64,000 nt of DNA. Source: Plantactinospora soyae (GTDB lineage Bacteria; Actinomycetota; Actinomycetes; Mycobacteriales; Micromonosporaceae). This document shows, piece by piece, positions 24,586 through 31,946 of the stretch. Position 1 is the first letter of the stretch. The number at the start of each line of letters is the position of its first letter. The stretch covers positions 9,424,001 to 9,488,000 of the forward strand of contig NZ_JADBEB010000001.1 in NCBI RefSeq assembly GCF_014874095.1, in the 5' to 3' direction. Position numbers and translations under genes: made by a program. The notes under the pieces are model-generated. The model searched no databases and was not told the DNA's origin. It saw only the letters and a list, made by a program, of their open reading frames with translations.

Positions 24586-27126
24586 ATGAACCGGCCGCTG
24601 CTCCGCCTTGCCCTGGCCAATCTGCGTGCCCACGCCGTACGGCTCGCGCTGACCGGTTTCGCGGTGGTGGTGGCGGTCGGTTTCCTGGCCGGCACGCTCG
24701 TCTATGGCGACACCGCCCGCGCGGCGTTCTACGGCGACCTGGCCCGCTCGGCCCGGAACGTGGACGTCGTGGTGGAGCCGGAGGCCGGGCTGGTTACCCC
24801 GACAACGGTCGAGCGGATCCGTGCCGTGGACGGGGTGGCGGCGGTGGACGGGCGGGTGATCGCGTGGCTCGGCGTACTGGACCGGAACGGTCGGCTGATC
24901 GAGAGCCAGGAGCACATCGGGTACGCCCTGTCGGTGCCCGGCGTCGCCGCGCTGGCCCCGTATGACCTGGCGGGCGGGCGGCTGCCCCGGGTGCCGGGCG
25001 AGATCGCTGTGGACCGCGCGACGGTGGCCGGCGCGGGATTCGTACCCGAGGGGCCGGTGACCGTGCTGGACCAGGCCGGCACCCCGCACCGGATGCGGCT
25101 GGTCGGCGTACTCGATCTCGGGGTGAACCGGCTCTTCGGCGGGTCGGCGGTCGCGGCGTTGAGCCCCGCCGATCTGGAGACGTTGACCGGCACCACCGAC
25201 TACGCCCAGGTGGTCGTCAGCGCGACCGACGGCACCGATCCGGCCGAGCTGCGGGACCGGGTGGCCGCCGTGCTGGGTCCCGGTCAGCAGGCCCTGACCG
25301 GGGCCGGGCTGCGGGACCGGCTCGCCCGGCAGGCCGCGAAGTACGTCGACGGGTTCCTCGCGGTGCTGCTCGGCTTCGGCCTGGTCTCGCTGACCGTCTC
25401 GGCGTTCGTGATCTACAACACCTTCGCCATGCTGGGTGCGCAGCGCGCCCGGGAGCTGAGCCTGCTGCGCTGTGTGGGCGCGTCCCGGCGGCAGGTGGCC
25501 GGTGCCGTACTCCTGGAGGCGAGCCTGCTCGGGCTGCTGGCCTCGATCGGTGGCCTGCTGGCGAGCCTGGTGGTCGGGTACGGCCTGATCCGGGGTCGGG
25601 AACTGGTGGCCTCGGACATCCCGCTGCACGCGCCGGTGGTCCGCTGGCCGACGGTGGCGGTGGCGCTGGGCTTCGGCACCCTGGTGGCGGTGCTGGCCGC
25701 GCTGGTGCCGGCGCTGGATGCCAGTCGGGTGCCGCCGCTGGCCGCGCTGCTGGCCCGGGACAGCACCGAGGCGGGCGCCGGACCCGGGCGGCGGAGGCGG
25801 CTGCGGATCGCGCTCGCCGGCACGCTGACCGGAGTGGGCCTGCTCGCCGTCGGAACCGGACTGCCGCTGGCCTTTCCGGGTCTGCCGCTGGTGCTCGGCG
25901 GCGGCATGGTCGTCTTCCTCGGCGCGGTGGTCGCGGCGCCGCTGCTGGTCCCCCGGGCGGTCCGGCTGGTCGGTTGGCTGCCGGCCCGGATCTTCGGCCC
26001 GGCGGTACGGCTGGCCGTCGCCAACGCCCGACGCAATCCGCGCCGGGCTGCCGCGACGACGTCGGCGCTGACCATCGGGGTGGCGCTGATGGCGATGTTC
26101 AGCGTGCTGCTGGCGACCGCCCGGGACCAGGCCGGCCGCGAGCTGACCGAGAACTTCCCGGTGGAGTTCGTGCTCGACCGGGTCCGGACCGACGGCGCCC
26201 CCTCGGCGGTACGCGGACCGCTGCCGGCCGGACTGGCGTCCCGGCTGCGGGCGGATCCGGCGTTCGCCACGGTCGCCGAGGTACGCCGGGCCACCGCTCC
26301 GCTGGACGCCGGGATCCGGATCTGGGCGGTCCCGCCGGAGCAGTTCCGTGGCCCGATCCGCCCCGAGGTGACCGCCGGCAGCCTGGCCGGGCTGGGTCCG
26401 GGGACGGTGGCGCTGAACCGGCAGTTCGCCCAGGAGCGCGGCCTGCGGATCGGCGACCGGCTGACCCTGGCCCCGTCCGGCCCGCTGACCGTGGTCGCGC
26501 TCTACGACGACGCGCCCACCGACGGTGCCGCCCTGGTCTCCTGGCCACAGTTCCTCGCCACGTACGGCGTCGGGGAGCCGGACCGGCTCCTCGTCGACCT
26601 GGCGCCCGGGGTGTCGACGGCGGCCGGCCGGCAGGTGATCGACACGGTGCTGGTCGACTATCCGGCGGTCCGGGTCCGTGGCCTCGCCGACCAGACGGAC
26701 GCGCTGTCGGCGACCCTCGACGAACTGCTGGGCATCTTCGCGGCCCTGCTCGGCATGTCGGTGCTGATCGCGGTGCTGGGGATCGGCAACACCCTCGCGC
26801 TGTCGGTGTTCGAACGTCGCCGGGAGTCGGCCACCGTCCGGGCGCTGGGACTGTCCCGCCGACAACTGGTGGGCATGCTGCTGACCGAGGCGGCACTGGT
26901 CGCGGCGGTCGGGACGCTGTCCGGCACCGTCCTGGGGGCCGGCCTCGGCGTGGCGGCGGCGGTGGGCCTGATCGACAGCTACGGGCACGGGCTGCCGGCC
27001 GTACCGATCGGCCAGCTCGCCCTCTGCGCGGCGCTGGCGGCCACGGCGGCGGTCCTGGCCAGCCTGCTGCCGGCCCGGCGCGCCGGGCGGGCACCGATCG
27101 TTCCCGCCCTCGCCGACGACGGATGA
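24586..27126 (+). CDS. ABC transporter permease, FtsX/MacB family (duplicated)
   Basis: This 846-residue protein has two FtsX modules. Each has a large extracytoplasmic domain after its first helix (residues ~45-250 and ~510-700) and a three-helix FtsX core (GFGLVSLTVSAFVIYNTFAML ... RELSLLRCVGASRRQV; LLGMSVLIAVLGIGNTLALSV ... ESATVRALGLSRRQL). The repeated RxLGxSRRQ loop contacts the ATPase in relatives. ATG at 24586 precedes NRPLLRLALANLRAH, the usual beginning. Such permeases work with an ATP-binding subunit encoded next door, but none is present here. Substrate could be a lipid, lipoprotein or antibiotic; unknown. Confidence 0.9.
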   Translation: MNRPLLRLALANLRAHAVRLALTGFAVVVAVGFLAGTLVYGDTARAAFYGDLARSARNVDVVVEPEAGLVTPTTVERIRAVDGVAAVDGRVIAWLGVLDRNGRLIESQEHIGYALSVPGVAALAPYDLAGGRLPRVPGEIAVDRATVAGAGFVPEGPVTVLDQAGTPHRMRLVGVLDLGVNRLFGGSAVAALSPADLETLTGTTDYAQVVVSATDGTDPAELRDRVAAVLGPGQQALTGAGLRDRLARQAAKYVDGFLAVLLGFGLVSLTVSAFVIYNTFAMLGAQRARELSLLRCVGASRRQVAGAVLLEASLLGLLASIGGLLASLVVGYGLIRGRELVASDIPLHAPVVRWPTVAVALGFGTLVAVLAALVPALDASRVPPLAALLARDSTEAGAGPGRRRRLRIALAGTLTGVGLLAVGTGLPLAFPGLPLVLGGGMVVFLGAVVAAPLLVPRAVRLVGWLPARIFGPAVRLAVANARRNPRRAAATTSALTIGVALMAMFSVLLATARDQAGRELTENFPVEFVLDRVRTDGAPSAVRGPLPAGLASRLRADPAFATVAEVRRATAPLDAGIRIWAVPPEQFRGPIRPEVTAGSLAGLGPGTVALNRQFAQERGLRIGDRLTLAPSGPLTVVALYDDAPTDGAALVSWPQFLATYGVGEPDRLLVDLAPGVSTAAGRQVIDTVLVDYPAVRVRGLADQTDALSATLDELLGIFAALLGMSVLIAVLGIGNTLALSVFERRRESATVRALGLSRRQLVGMLLTEAALVAAVGTLSGTVLGAGLGVAAAVGLIDSYGHGLPAVPIGQLALCAALAATAAVLASLLPARRAGRAPIVPALADDG

Positions 27127-27182
27127 CGGGCCGTGGCGCGACGGAGGCGACGCAGGACGGGCGCCGAGGGGTACGGAGCGGC

Positions 27183-27222
27183 CCACTTCCTATCGTTTTC
27201 TGGATAGGAGGGCTCCCCGACC
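27183..27222. repeat. Degenerate copy of the dispersed palindromic element
   Basis: CACTTCCTATCGTTTTCTGGATAGGAGGG shares the core AGAAAACGATA(A/G)GAAG (minus strand) with the copy at 34414-34465, but the GGGGCCC arms have decayed. It lies between two co-directional genes. It could still form a weak hairpin (CCTATC/GATAGG). Confidence 0.65.
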
Positions 27223-27276
27223 AACCCGGGCCCGGCAGTATCGGAGCGGGGCGGGCCGAGTGAGGAAGGGACGCGG

Positions 27277-28191
27277 GTGGGGGCAGGTCATGACCACGGG
27301 GGGCAGCTGACCCGCGCCTCGGAGCGGCACCTGGGGCGGTTGTGGGGTGCCTTCGCGCTCCTCGCCGCCCTGATGGTCGTCGAGGCGGCCGCCGCGCTGG
27401 TCACCGGGTCGCTGGCACTGCTCTCCGACGCAGGACACATGTTCACCGACGTACTCGGGATCGGGATGGCCCTGGCCGCGATCACGGCGGGGCGACGGGC
27501 CGTCGGCGACCCGCAGCGGACCTTCGGTCTCTACCGCCTGGAGGTACTGGCGGCGCTGGCCAACGCGGTACTGCTGTTCGGGGTGGCCCTCTACGTGCTG
27601 GTCGAGGCGGTACGACGGTTCGGCGACCCGCCCGAGGTGGCGGCCGGCCCGATGCTGGTGGTGGCGACGCTCGGACTGCTGGCCAACCTGGCGGCGTTCT
27701 GGCTGCTCCGGGCGGGGGCGCGGGAGAGCATCAACCTGCGCGGCGCCTACCTGGAGGTCCTCGGCGACCTGCTCAACTCGGCCGGCGTGATCGTCGCCGC
27801 CGTTGTGATCATCTTTACCGGCTGGCGCTGGGCCGACCCGATCGTGGCGCTGGCCGTCGGGCTGTTCATCCTGCCCCGCACCTGGCGTCTGGGCCGCAGC
27901 GCGGTACGCATCCTGGTGCAGGCCGCTCCGGAGCACCTCGACGTCGGCGCGGTCCGGACCCGGCTCTCCGACCTGCCCGGCGTCTGCGACGTACACGACC
28001 TGCACGTCTGGACCCTCACCTCCGGCATGGAGGTCGCCTCGGCGCACCTCACCCTGGACACCGGTGCGGAGGTCGCCGCCGTGCTCGCCGCGGCCCGTTC
28101 GGCGCTGCACGAGGACTTCCACATCTCGCACGCCACGCTCCAGGTCGAGCCGAGGACCGCGGCCGGCGGGTGTGGTCCCACGGACTGGTAG
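27277..28191 (+). CDS. Cation diffusion facilitator (CzcD/ZitB-like) metal exporter
   Basis: This 304-residue protein has six membrane helices and a C-terminal metallochaperone-like cytoplasmic domain (VCDVHDLHVWTLTSGM). The metal site in helix 2 reads SDAGHMFTD (His and Asp). The helix 5 site reads EVLGDLLNS, where the usual HxxxD of zinc exporters has Glu instead of the first His. Zn2+ or another divalent metal leaves the cytoplasm in exchange for protons. A His-rich start (AGHDHGG) fits metal binding. GTG at 27277 follows GAGGAAGGG. Confidence 0.9.
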   Translation: MGAGHDHGGQLTRASERHLGRLWGAFALLAALMVVEAAAALVTGSLALLSDAGHMFTDVLGIGMALAAITAGRRAVGDPQRTFGLYRLEVLAALANAVLLFGVALYVLVEAVRRFGDPPEVAAGPMLVVATLGLLANLAAFWLLRAGARESINLRGAYLEVLGDLLNSAGVIVAAVVIIFTGWRWADPIVALAVGLFILPRTWRLGRSAVRILVQAAPEHLDVGAVRTRLSDLPGVCDVHDLHVWTLTSGMEVASAHLTLDTGAEVAAVLAAARSALHEDFHISHATLQVEPRTAAGGCGPTDW

Positions 28192-28351
28192 CCAGCGAGG
28201 CTCACCGATGGTTAGCCGCATCTTAAGTTTCGGCGTGTCACCGGTCGAATTTGTCCGGTTACATCCGTCCGAAACAGGAGAATTGGGGATCCAACCCCGA
28301 ACACCGCCCGTGTCCCCGGGTGGCAACTGCCGGTAGGCTCGGCCCCGGTCT
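28192..28351 (+). promoter_or_regulatory. Promoter region of the riboswitch-controlled gene
   Basis: This 160-bp stretch is more AT-rich than its surroundings at 28210-28290. TAGGCT at 28334-28339 is a likely -10 element and would place the transcript start near 28346, just before the riboswitch aptamer. No gene is seen. Confidence 0.4.
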
Positions 28352-28505
28352 TCGCTAGGTGGCACCCTCCGGTGCCTGCGGGGGCCGTCGCCTAATCGCC
28401 ACGCGCGAGCCGGGGAACCACGTACCAGGGGTGTATCCGCGTCAGCGGTAGGGATCTTCCGTCCCGAACCCGTCAGCTAACCCGGTCGGCGGCTGACGGA
28501 AGGAA
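28352..28505 (+). ncRNA. Cyclic di-AMP riboswitch (ydaO/yuaA type)
   Basis: The leader contains the conserved blocks of the actinobacterial ydaO aptamer in order: CGCTAGGTGGCACC ... GGTGCCTGCGGGGGC, CGCCTAATCGCC, GCGAGCCGGGGAACCA, GGGGTGTATCC, TAGGGATCTTCCGTCCCGAA and CCCGTCAGCTAACCCGGTCG, ending CTGACGGAAGGA. The family binds c-di-AMP and usually turns off downstream cell-wall hydrolase or osmolyte genes when the ligand is high. The final GGAAGGA doubles as the ribosome-binding site of the next gene (ATG 28512), so ligand binding may control translation or termination. Confidence 0.9.
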
Positions 28506-28511
28506 GCTGTC

Positions 28512-29615
28512 ATGCCGTTCCTGGCACCCACCCGAACGTCTCCGACCTTCGTCTGGCGCGCCCCGACATCCGCCCGGAAGGCGGTAGCACGGCTCGCCGC
28601 CGTGGCAACCACGATGCTCACCCTGGGCGCGCTCGTCGCGACCCTGGGCGCCACACCCGGGTACGCAGCACCCGGCCCACTGGCCCAGGCACCCAGCAGC
28701 AGTGAAGACGAGGGAGGCAGCGACAGCCTGCGCGAGCAGCTCCAGACGGCGAGCAAGGGCTACGTCACCGCCAAGAACAAGTTGGACAACTCCGTCAAAC
28801 GACAGAAGGAACTGACCACCCGGCTCGGGACGCTGCGTACCGAGGTGACGACCCGGAGCGAACGGGTCGCCCAGTTGGCCGGGATGGCGTACCGGACCGG
28901 TCGACTGGGACAGGTATCCGCCCTGCTCAGCAGCGGTTCCCCGACCAGCCTGGTGGACCGGGCCGCCGCCCTCGACACGATCTCGGCGAACGAGAGCCGC
29001 GAGCTGCGCGGCCTGCGGGACAGCGTCGAGGAGGAGAGCCGGGCGAAGGAGGCACTCGACCAGGAGGTCCGCGAGCAGCGCAAGCAGGTCGAGGTGATGG
29101 AGACCCGCAAGAAGCAGGCCGAGAAGGCGCTCGCGGCGGCCAACAGCGGCGGATCCAGCTCCGGGATCAGCGGCAGCGGCTCGGCGTCGGCCAGGCCGGC
29201 GCCACGCAACTCCGACGGTTCCTTCCCGGACGAGTCGTGCAGCCTCAACGATCCGACCACCAGCGGGTGCATCACGGCCCGGACGCTGCACGCGCTGAAC
29301 CAGGCCAAGGCGGCCGGCTTCACCCGCTTCGTCTCCTGCTTCCGCAGTGGCGGCAGCGGCGAGCACCCCAAGGGGCAGGCCTGCGACTTCGCCGCCCAGA
29401 AGGGTGGATTCGGCGGGGTGGCGACCGGCGGCGACCGGACGTACGGCAACAACCTGGCGGCGTACTTCGTGCGGAACGCCGACCGGCTCGGCGTGCTGTA
29501 CGTGATCTGGTTCAAGCAGATCTGGCTGCCGAGCAGCGGTTGGAAGACCTACAACGGCGGTAACGGCGATCCGTCCAGCGACCACACGAACCACGTGCAC
29601 CTGTCGATGAACTGA
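28512..29615 (+). CDS. Secreted coiled-coil protein with M15-like (ARB_07466-type) C-terminal domain
   Basis: This 367-residue protein has an N-terminal Sec signal (helix LAAVATTMLTLGALVATLG, cut near GYAAPG). A long coiled coil follows (~residues 75-215) like that of PcsB/RipC-type peptidoglycan hydrolase regulators. The C-terminal ~120-residue domain contains SCFRSGGSGEHPKGQACDF and SSDHTNHVHLSM, matching the Zn-peptidase M15/VanY-like fold (HxxxxxxD and HxH). It probably acts on or binds the cell wall. The c-di-AMP riboswitch upstream links it to cell-wall or osmotic control, as for many riboswitch-controlled wall hydrolases in actinobacteria. Confidence 0.85.
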   Translation: MPFLAPTRTSPTFVWRAPTSARKAVARLAAVATTMLTLGALVATLGATPGYAAPGPLAQAPSSSEDEGGSDSLREQLQTASKGYVTAKNKLDNSVKRQKELTTRLGTLRTEVTTRSERVAQLAGMAYRTGRLGQVSALLSSGSPTSLVDRAAALDTISANESRELRGLRDSVEEESRAKEALDQEVREQRKQVEVMETRKKQAEKALAAANSGGSSSGISGSGSASARPAPRNSDGSFPDESCSLNDPTTSGCITARTLHALNQAKAAGFTRFVSCFRSGGSGEHPKGQACDFAAQKGGFGGVATGGDRTYGNNLAAYFVRNADRLGVLYVIWFKQIWLPSSGWKTYNGGNGDPSSDHTNHVHLSMN

Positions 29616-29623
29616 AAGCCGTC

Positions 29624-29660
29624 CGTCGGCACCGCCCGCCACCCCTGGGCGGTGCCGACG
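29624..29660 (+). terminator. Terminator hairpin for the secreted coiled-coil gene
   Basis: CGTCGGCACCGCCC (29624-29637) pairs perfectly with GGGCGGTGCCGACG (29647-29660), nine bases after the stop codon. Confidence 0.85.
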
Positions 29661-29665
29661 GGCCC

Positions 29666-29712
29666 GTTCGGCGTCCGTCACCCGGTGTTTTTCCAGGTGA
29701 CGGACGCCGAAC
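29666..29712 (-). terminator. Terminator hairpin facing the CBM2 gene
   Basis: GTTCGGCGTCCGTCACC (29666-29682) pairs perfectly with GGTGACGGACGCCGAAC (29696-29712). Six bases separate it from the preceding hairpin, so each convergent gene has its own terminator. Confidence 0.85.
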
Positions 29713-29748
29713 CGTAGGTGCTGCCAACCGGTGTCGGTACCGGTCGCC

Positions 29749-30978
29749 TCAGCAGCCGATCCGGGTCGAGCCCAGCGCGACGTCGTCGAACCACAGCGTG
29801 TCCGCGCCCTCGCCGTAGCTCTCCCAGCCCAACCGCAGGTCGGTCAGGTTCGGCCGCCAGTTCGCCCGGTTGAGCCACTGCCCGTCGACGTCGTGGGTCG
29901 GGGTGCCGTCCGCGGTCAGCCCCGTCACCGCCGAGCCGTCGACCCAGGTCGACAGCCGGCCCTGCGTACCGTCGACCATGAACTCGACACAGGTCCACCG
30001 GTTGACCGGCAGCGGAAGACTGAGTGCGACACCGTTCGGACTCTGCTCGGGCAGAGTGGCGTCGTCCGAGGCCCGGTTCCATTGCAGGGCGCCGTTCTGG
30101 CCGCCCATCCGCAGGTCACGGTTGCCGTCGTTGGCGTCCCGCATGGCCAGGAACGTCACGTGCTGGGTCGGCAGCGCGGTGGTGTGCCGGACCCAGAGTC
30201 GGGCGTACCGGACCGCGCCGAGCCCGCTCAGGTCCCGGCTCGACCGGACGAACACGTGGTTGCAGTAGCCGGCGGTGCCGTTGATCCGTACCGATCGGGT
30301 GCCCTGGCGGGCGACGGTGGTGTCGATGCTGGCGGTACCGGTCCCCTGACAGTCCGGGTAGTTCACGCTCCAGTCGCCGGACGGCGCGGACCCGGTCTGG
30401 TTCTCGAAGCCGTCGCAGAGCGCGGCGCTGCCGCAGCCGGCCGGCGGCCCGGTGGTCGGCGGAGGCGTGGTCGGCGGCGGGGTGGTCGGCGGGACCGTGG
30501 TCGGCGGCGGGGTGGTCGGTGGAGCCGTGGTCGGCGGGGTGGTCGGTCCGGCGCCGTTGCACGGTACGCCGTTGAGCGTGAAGCCGGTCGGGGCCGCCGC
30601 GCTGCTGGCGTAGGTGCCCTGCACGCCGAACTCGGTCGACCCGCCGGCCGGCAGTGAGCCGTTCCAGGCGATGTTCCGGGCGGTCACGGCCGTGCCGGAC
30701 TGGCTGACCTCGGCGTTCCAACTGCTGGTGATCCGCTGGTCGCCACCGTAGGTCCAGGTGACGGTCCAGCCGTTGACGGCGGTGTCCCCGGCGGTCACCC
30801 GGACGGCGGCGGTGAAGCCACCGGTCCACTGGTTCGCCTGGTAGCCCACCAGGCATCCGGCGGCGGCCTGGGCGGATGGCACCAGGGTCAGGCTGACCAC
30901 GGCGACGATGCTCGCGGCGAGTGCGGTCACCAGGGCGACGACCAGGGACACGCGGCGGTACGGTGCGGAGACCCTCAT
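29749..30978 (-). CDS. Secreted CBM2 protein with Cip1-like C-terminal domain
   Basis: This 409-residue secreted protein has an N-terminal signal ending SAQA. A CBM2 cellulose-binding domain follows (residues ~41-140; CLVGYQANQWTGGF, VNGWTVTWTYGGDQRITSSW, NIAWNGSLPAGGSTEFG), then a Pro/Thr linker of about 45 residues. The C-terminal ~215 residues have GFENQTG, HVTFLAMRD, NRWTCVEFMVDG and a DTLWFDDVALG ending, as in Cip1-like beta-jelly-roll proteins of fungi and actinomycetes. Cip1 is a cellulose-related protein of uncertain catalytic role, possibly a lyase. ATG at 30978 follows GAGAGGAA. The gene fits with the amylase and xyloglucanase nearby. Confidence 0.82.
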   Translation of the reverse strand: MRVSAPYRRVSLVVALVTALAASIVAVVSLTLVPSAQAAAGCLVGYQANQWTGGFTAAVRVTAGDTAVNGWTVTWTYGGDQRITSSWNAEVSQSGTAVTARNIAWNGSLPAGGSTEFGVQGTYASSAAAPTGFTLNGVPCNGAGPTTPPTTAPPTTPPPTTVPPTTPPPTTPPPTTGPPAGCGSAALCDGFENQTGSAPSGDWSVNYPDCQGTGTASIDTTVARQGTRSVRINGTAGYCNHVFVRSSRDLSGLGAVRYARLWVRHTTALPTQHVTFLAMRDANDGNRDLRMGGQNGALQWNRASDDATLPEQSPNGVALSLPLPVNRWTCVEFMVDGTQGRLSTWVDGSAVTGLTADGTPTHDVDGQWLNRANWRPNLTDLRLGWESYGEGADTLWFDDVALGSTRIGC

Positions 30979-31276
30979 GGGATTCCTCTCGACAACTGCC
31001 GGGCACCGCACACCGGGTGCCGGCAGTGCTGCTGCTGGGATGACGGTCGGCGGTGCACGACGAGACGTGCACGGCCGTCCTGCGCCTCCCGCGATCGATC
31101 GGCTCCCGCGATCGGACGGCGATCGGCGCGACGACCCGGCCAGCCCGAGCCCGGATCGTCCACTGCCGACGCCCGGCTCAGCTTAGAGACAGATATCGAT
31201 GCCTGCAACCGGCCGTCGCCCCGGTCCCGGTCCCCCACCGGCCCCTTGCCCGGCACGGCCCTGGCCTGCGGAGACA

Positions 31277-31618
31277 ATGAGCGGCATGACCGTGGCCCGC
31301 TCGCTGCTGCTGTTCCTGCTCGCCGCCGTCGCCGAGATCGGCGGGGCCTGGCTGGTCTGGCAGGGCGTCCGCGAGCAGCGCGGACTCCTGTTCGTCGCCG
31401 CCGGCATGCTGGCCCTGGCCGGGTACGGCTTCGTCGCGGCGTTCCAGCCGGACCCGCACTTCGGCCGGGTGCTCGCCGCGTACGGCGGGGTCTTCGTCGC
31501 CGGCTCGCTCGGCTGGGCCGTACTGGTGGACCGGTTCCGGCCGGACCGCTACGACCTGACCGGCGCCGCCGTCTGCCTGGTCGGCGTCGCGATCATCATG
31601 TACGGCCCACGCGGCTGA
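31277..31618 (+). CDS. YnfA/UPF0060 family small membrane protein
   Basis: This 113-residue protein has four hydrophobic helices and the family's sequence pattern: [21 protein letters not shown] at the start, [19 protein letters not shown] in the middle, and [23 protein letters not shown] at the end. The family is related to small multidrug resistance transporters. ATG at 31277 is used; ATG at 31286 is also possible. The 298-bp region before it, back to the CBM2 gene, contains two divergent promoters but no gene. Confidence 0.88.
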   Translation: MSGMTVARSLLLFLLAAVAEIGGAWLVWQGVREQRGLLFVAAGMLALAGYGFVAAFQPDPHFGRVLAAYGGVFVAGSLGWAVLVDRFRPDRYDLTGAAVCLVGVAIIMYGPRG

Positions 31619-31650
31619 GCAGGTAATCGCAGGCCGGGACGGATCAAGAC

Positions 31651-31666
31651 CTGAAAGTTCTGCAAG
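31651..31666 (+). promoter_or_regulatory. MalR-like operator half-site pair, distal
   Basis: CTGAAAGTTCTGCAAG at 31651-31666 is an imperfect version, read on the minus strand, of CTTGCAGAACTTTCAG. It matches the palindrome nearer the amylase start in spacing and half-site sequence. Confidence 0.5.
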
Positions 31667-31837
31667 ACGGGTACGCCAGCCGCCCGGCCAGGACCTGCGG
31701 CGATGCCGAGCGGCGCCGGCGCGACGGCGGGTTCCCTGCAAACGGTAAGCGAACAAACCAGCTCAACACCACCCAGACATCCAAGTCCGGCGATGCTTTA
31801 CGCCTCCGCAAAGCGGTGATAGCTTCCCCGCAACATT

Positions 31838-31851
31838 TGCAAGAACTTGCA
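31838..31851 (+). promoter_or_regulatory. MalR-like operator, proximal to the amylase gene
   Basis: TGCAAG-AA-CTTGCA (31838-31851) is a perfect inverted repeat, about 96 bp before the amylase ATG. Actinomycete alpha-amylase genes are controlled by LacI-family MalR proteins through CTTGCA/TGCAAG sites. No such regulator lies in the window. The rest of the 31619-31946 gap has AT-rich segments (31740-31830) that may hold the promoter. Confidence 0.65.
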
Positions 31852-31946
31852 GGCCGGAGCCGCCGCACCGCCCCGCCACCTGACCCGTCGACGGTGCTCC
31901 GCGCCCGGCACCCCGTCCCCGCCCGCTCCGCGCAGAGGAGGTTCCG

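Noticed and set aside
23419-27186. Minus-strand ORF (1255 codons) over the permease gene
   Set aside because: It is antisense to the FtsX-type permease and has a low-complexity Gln/Arg/His composition.
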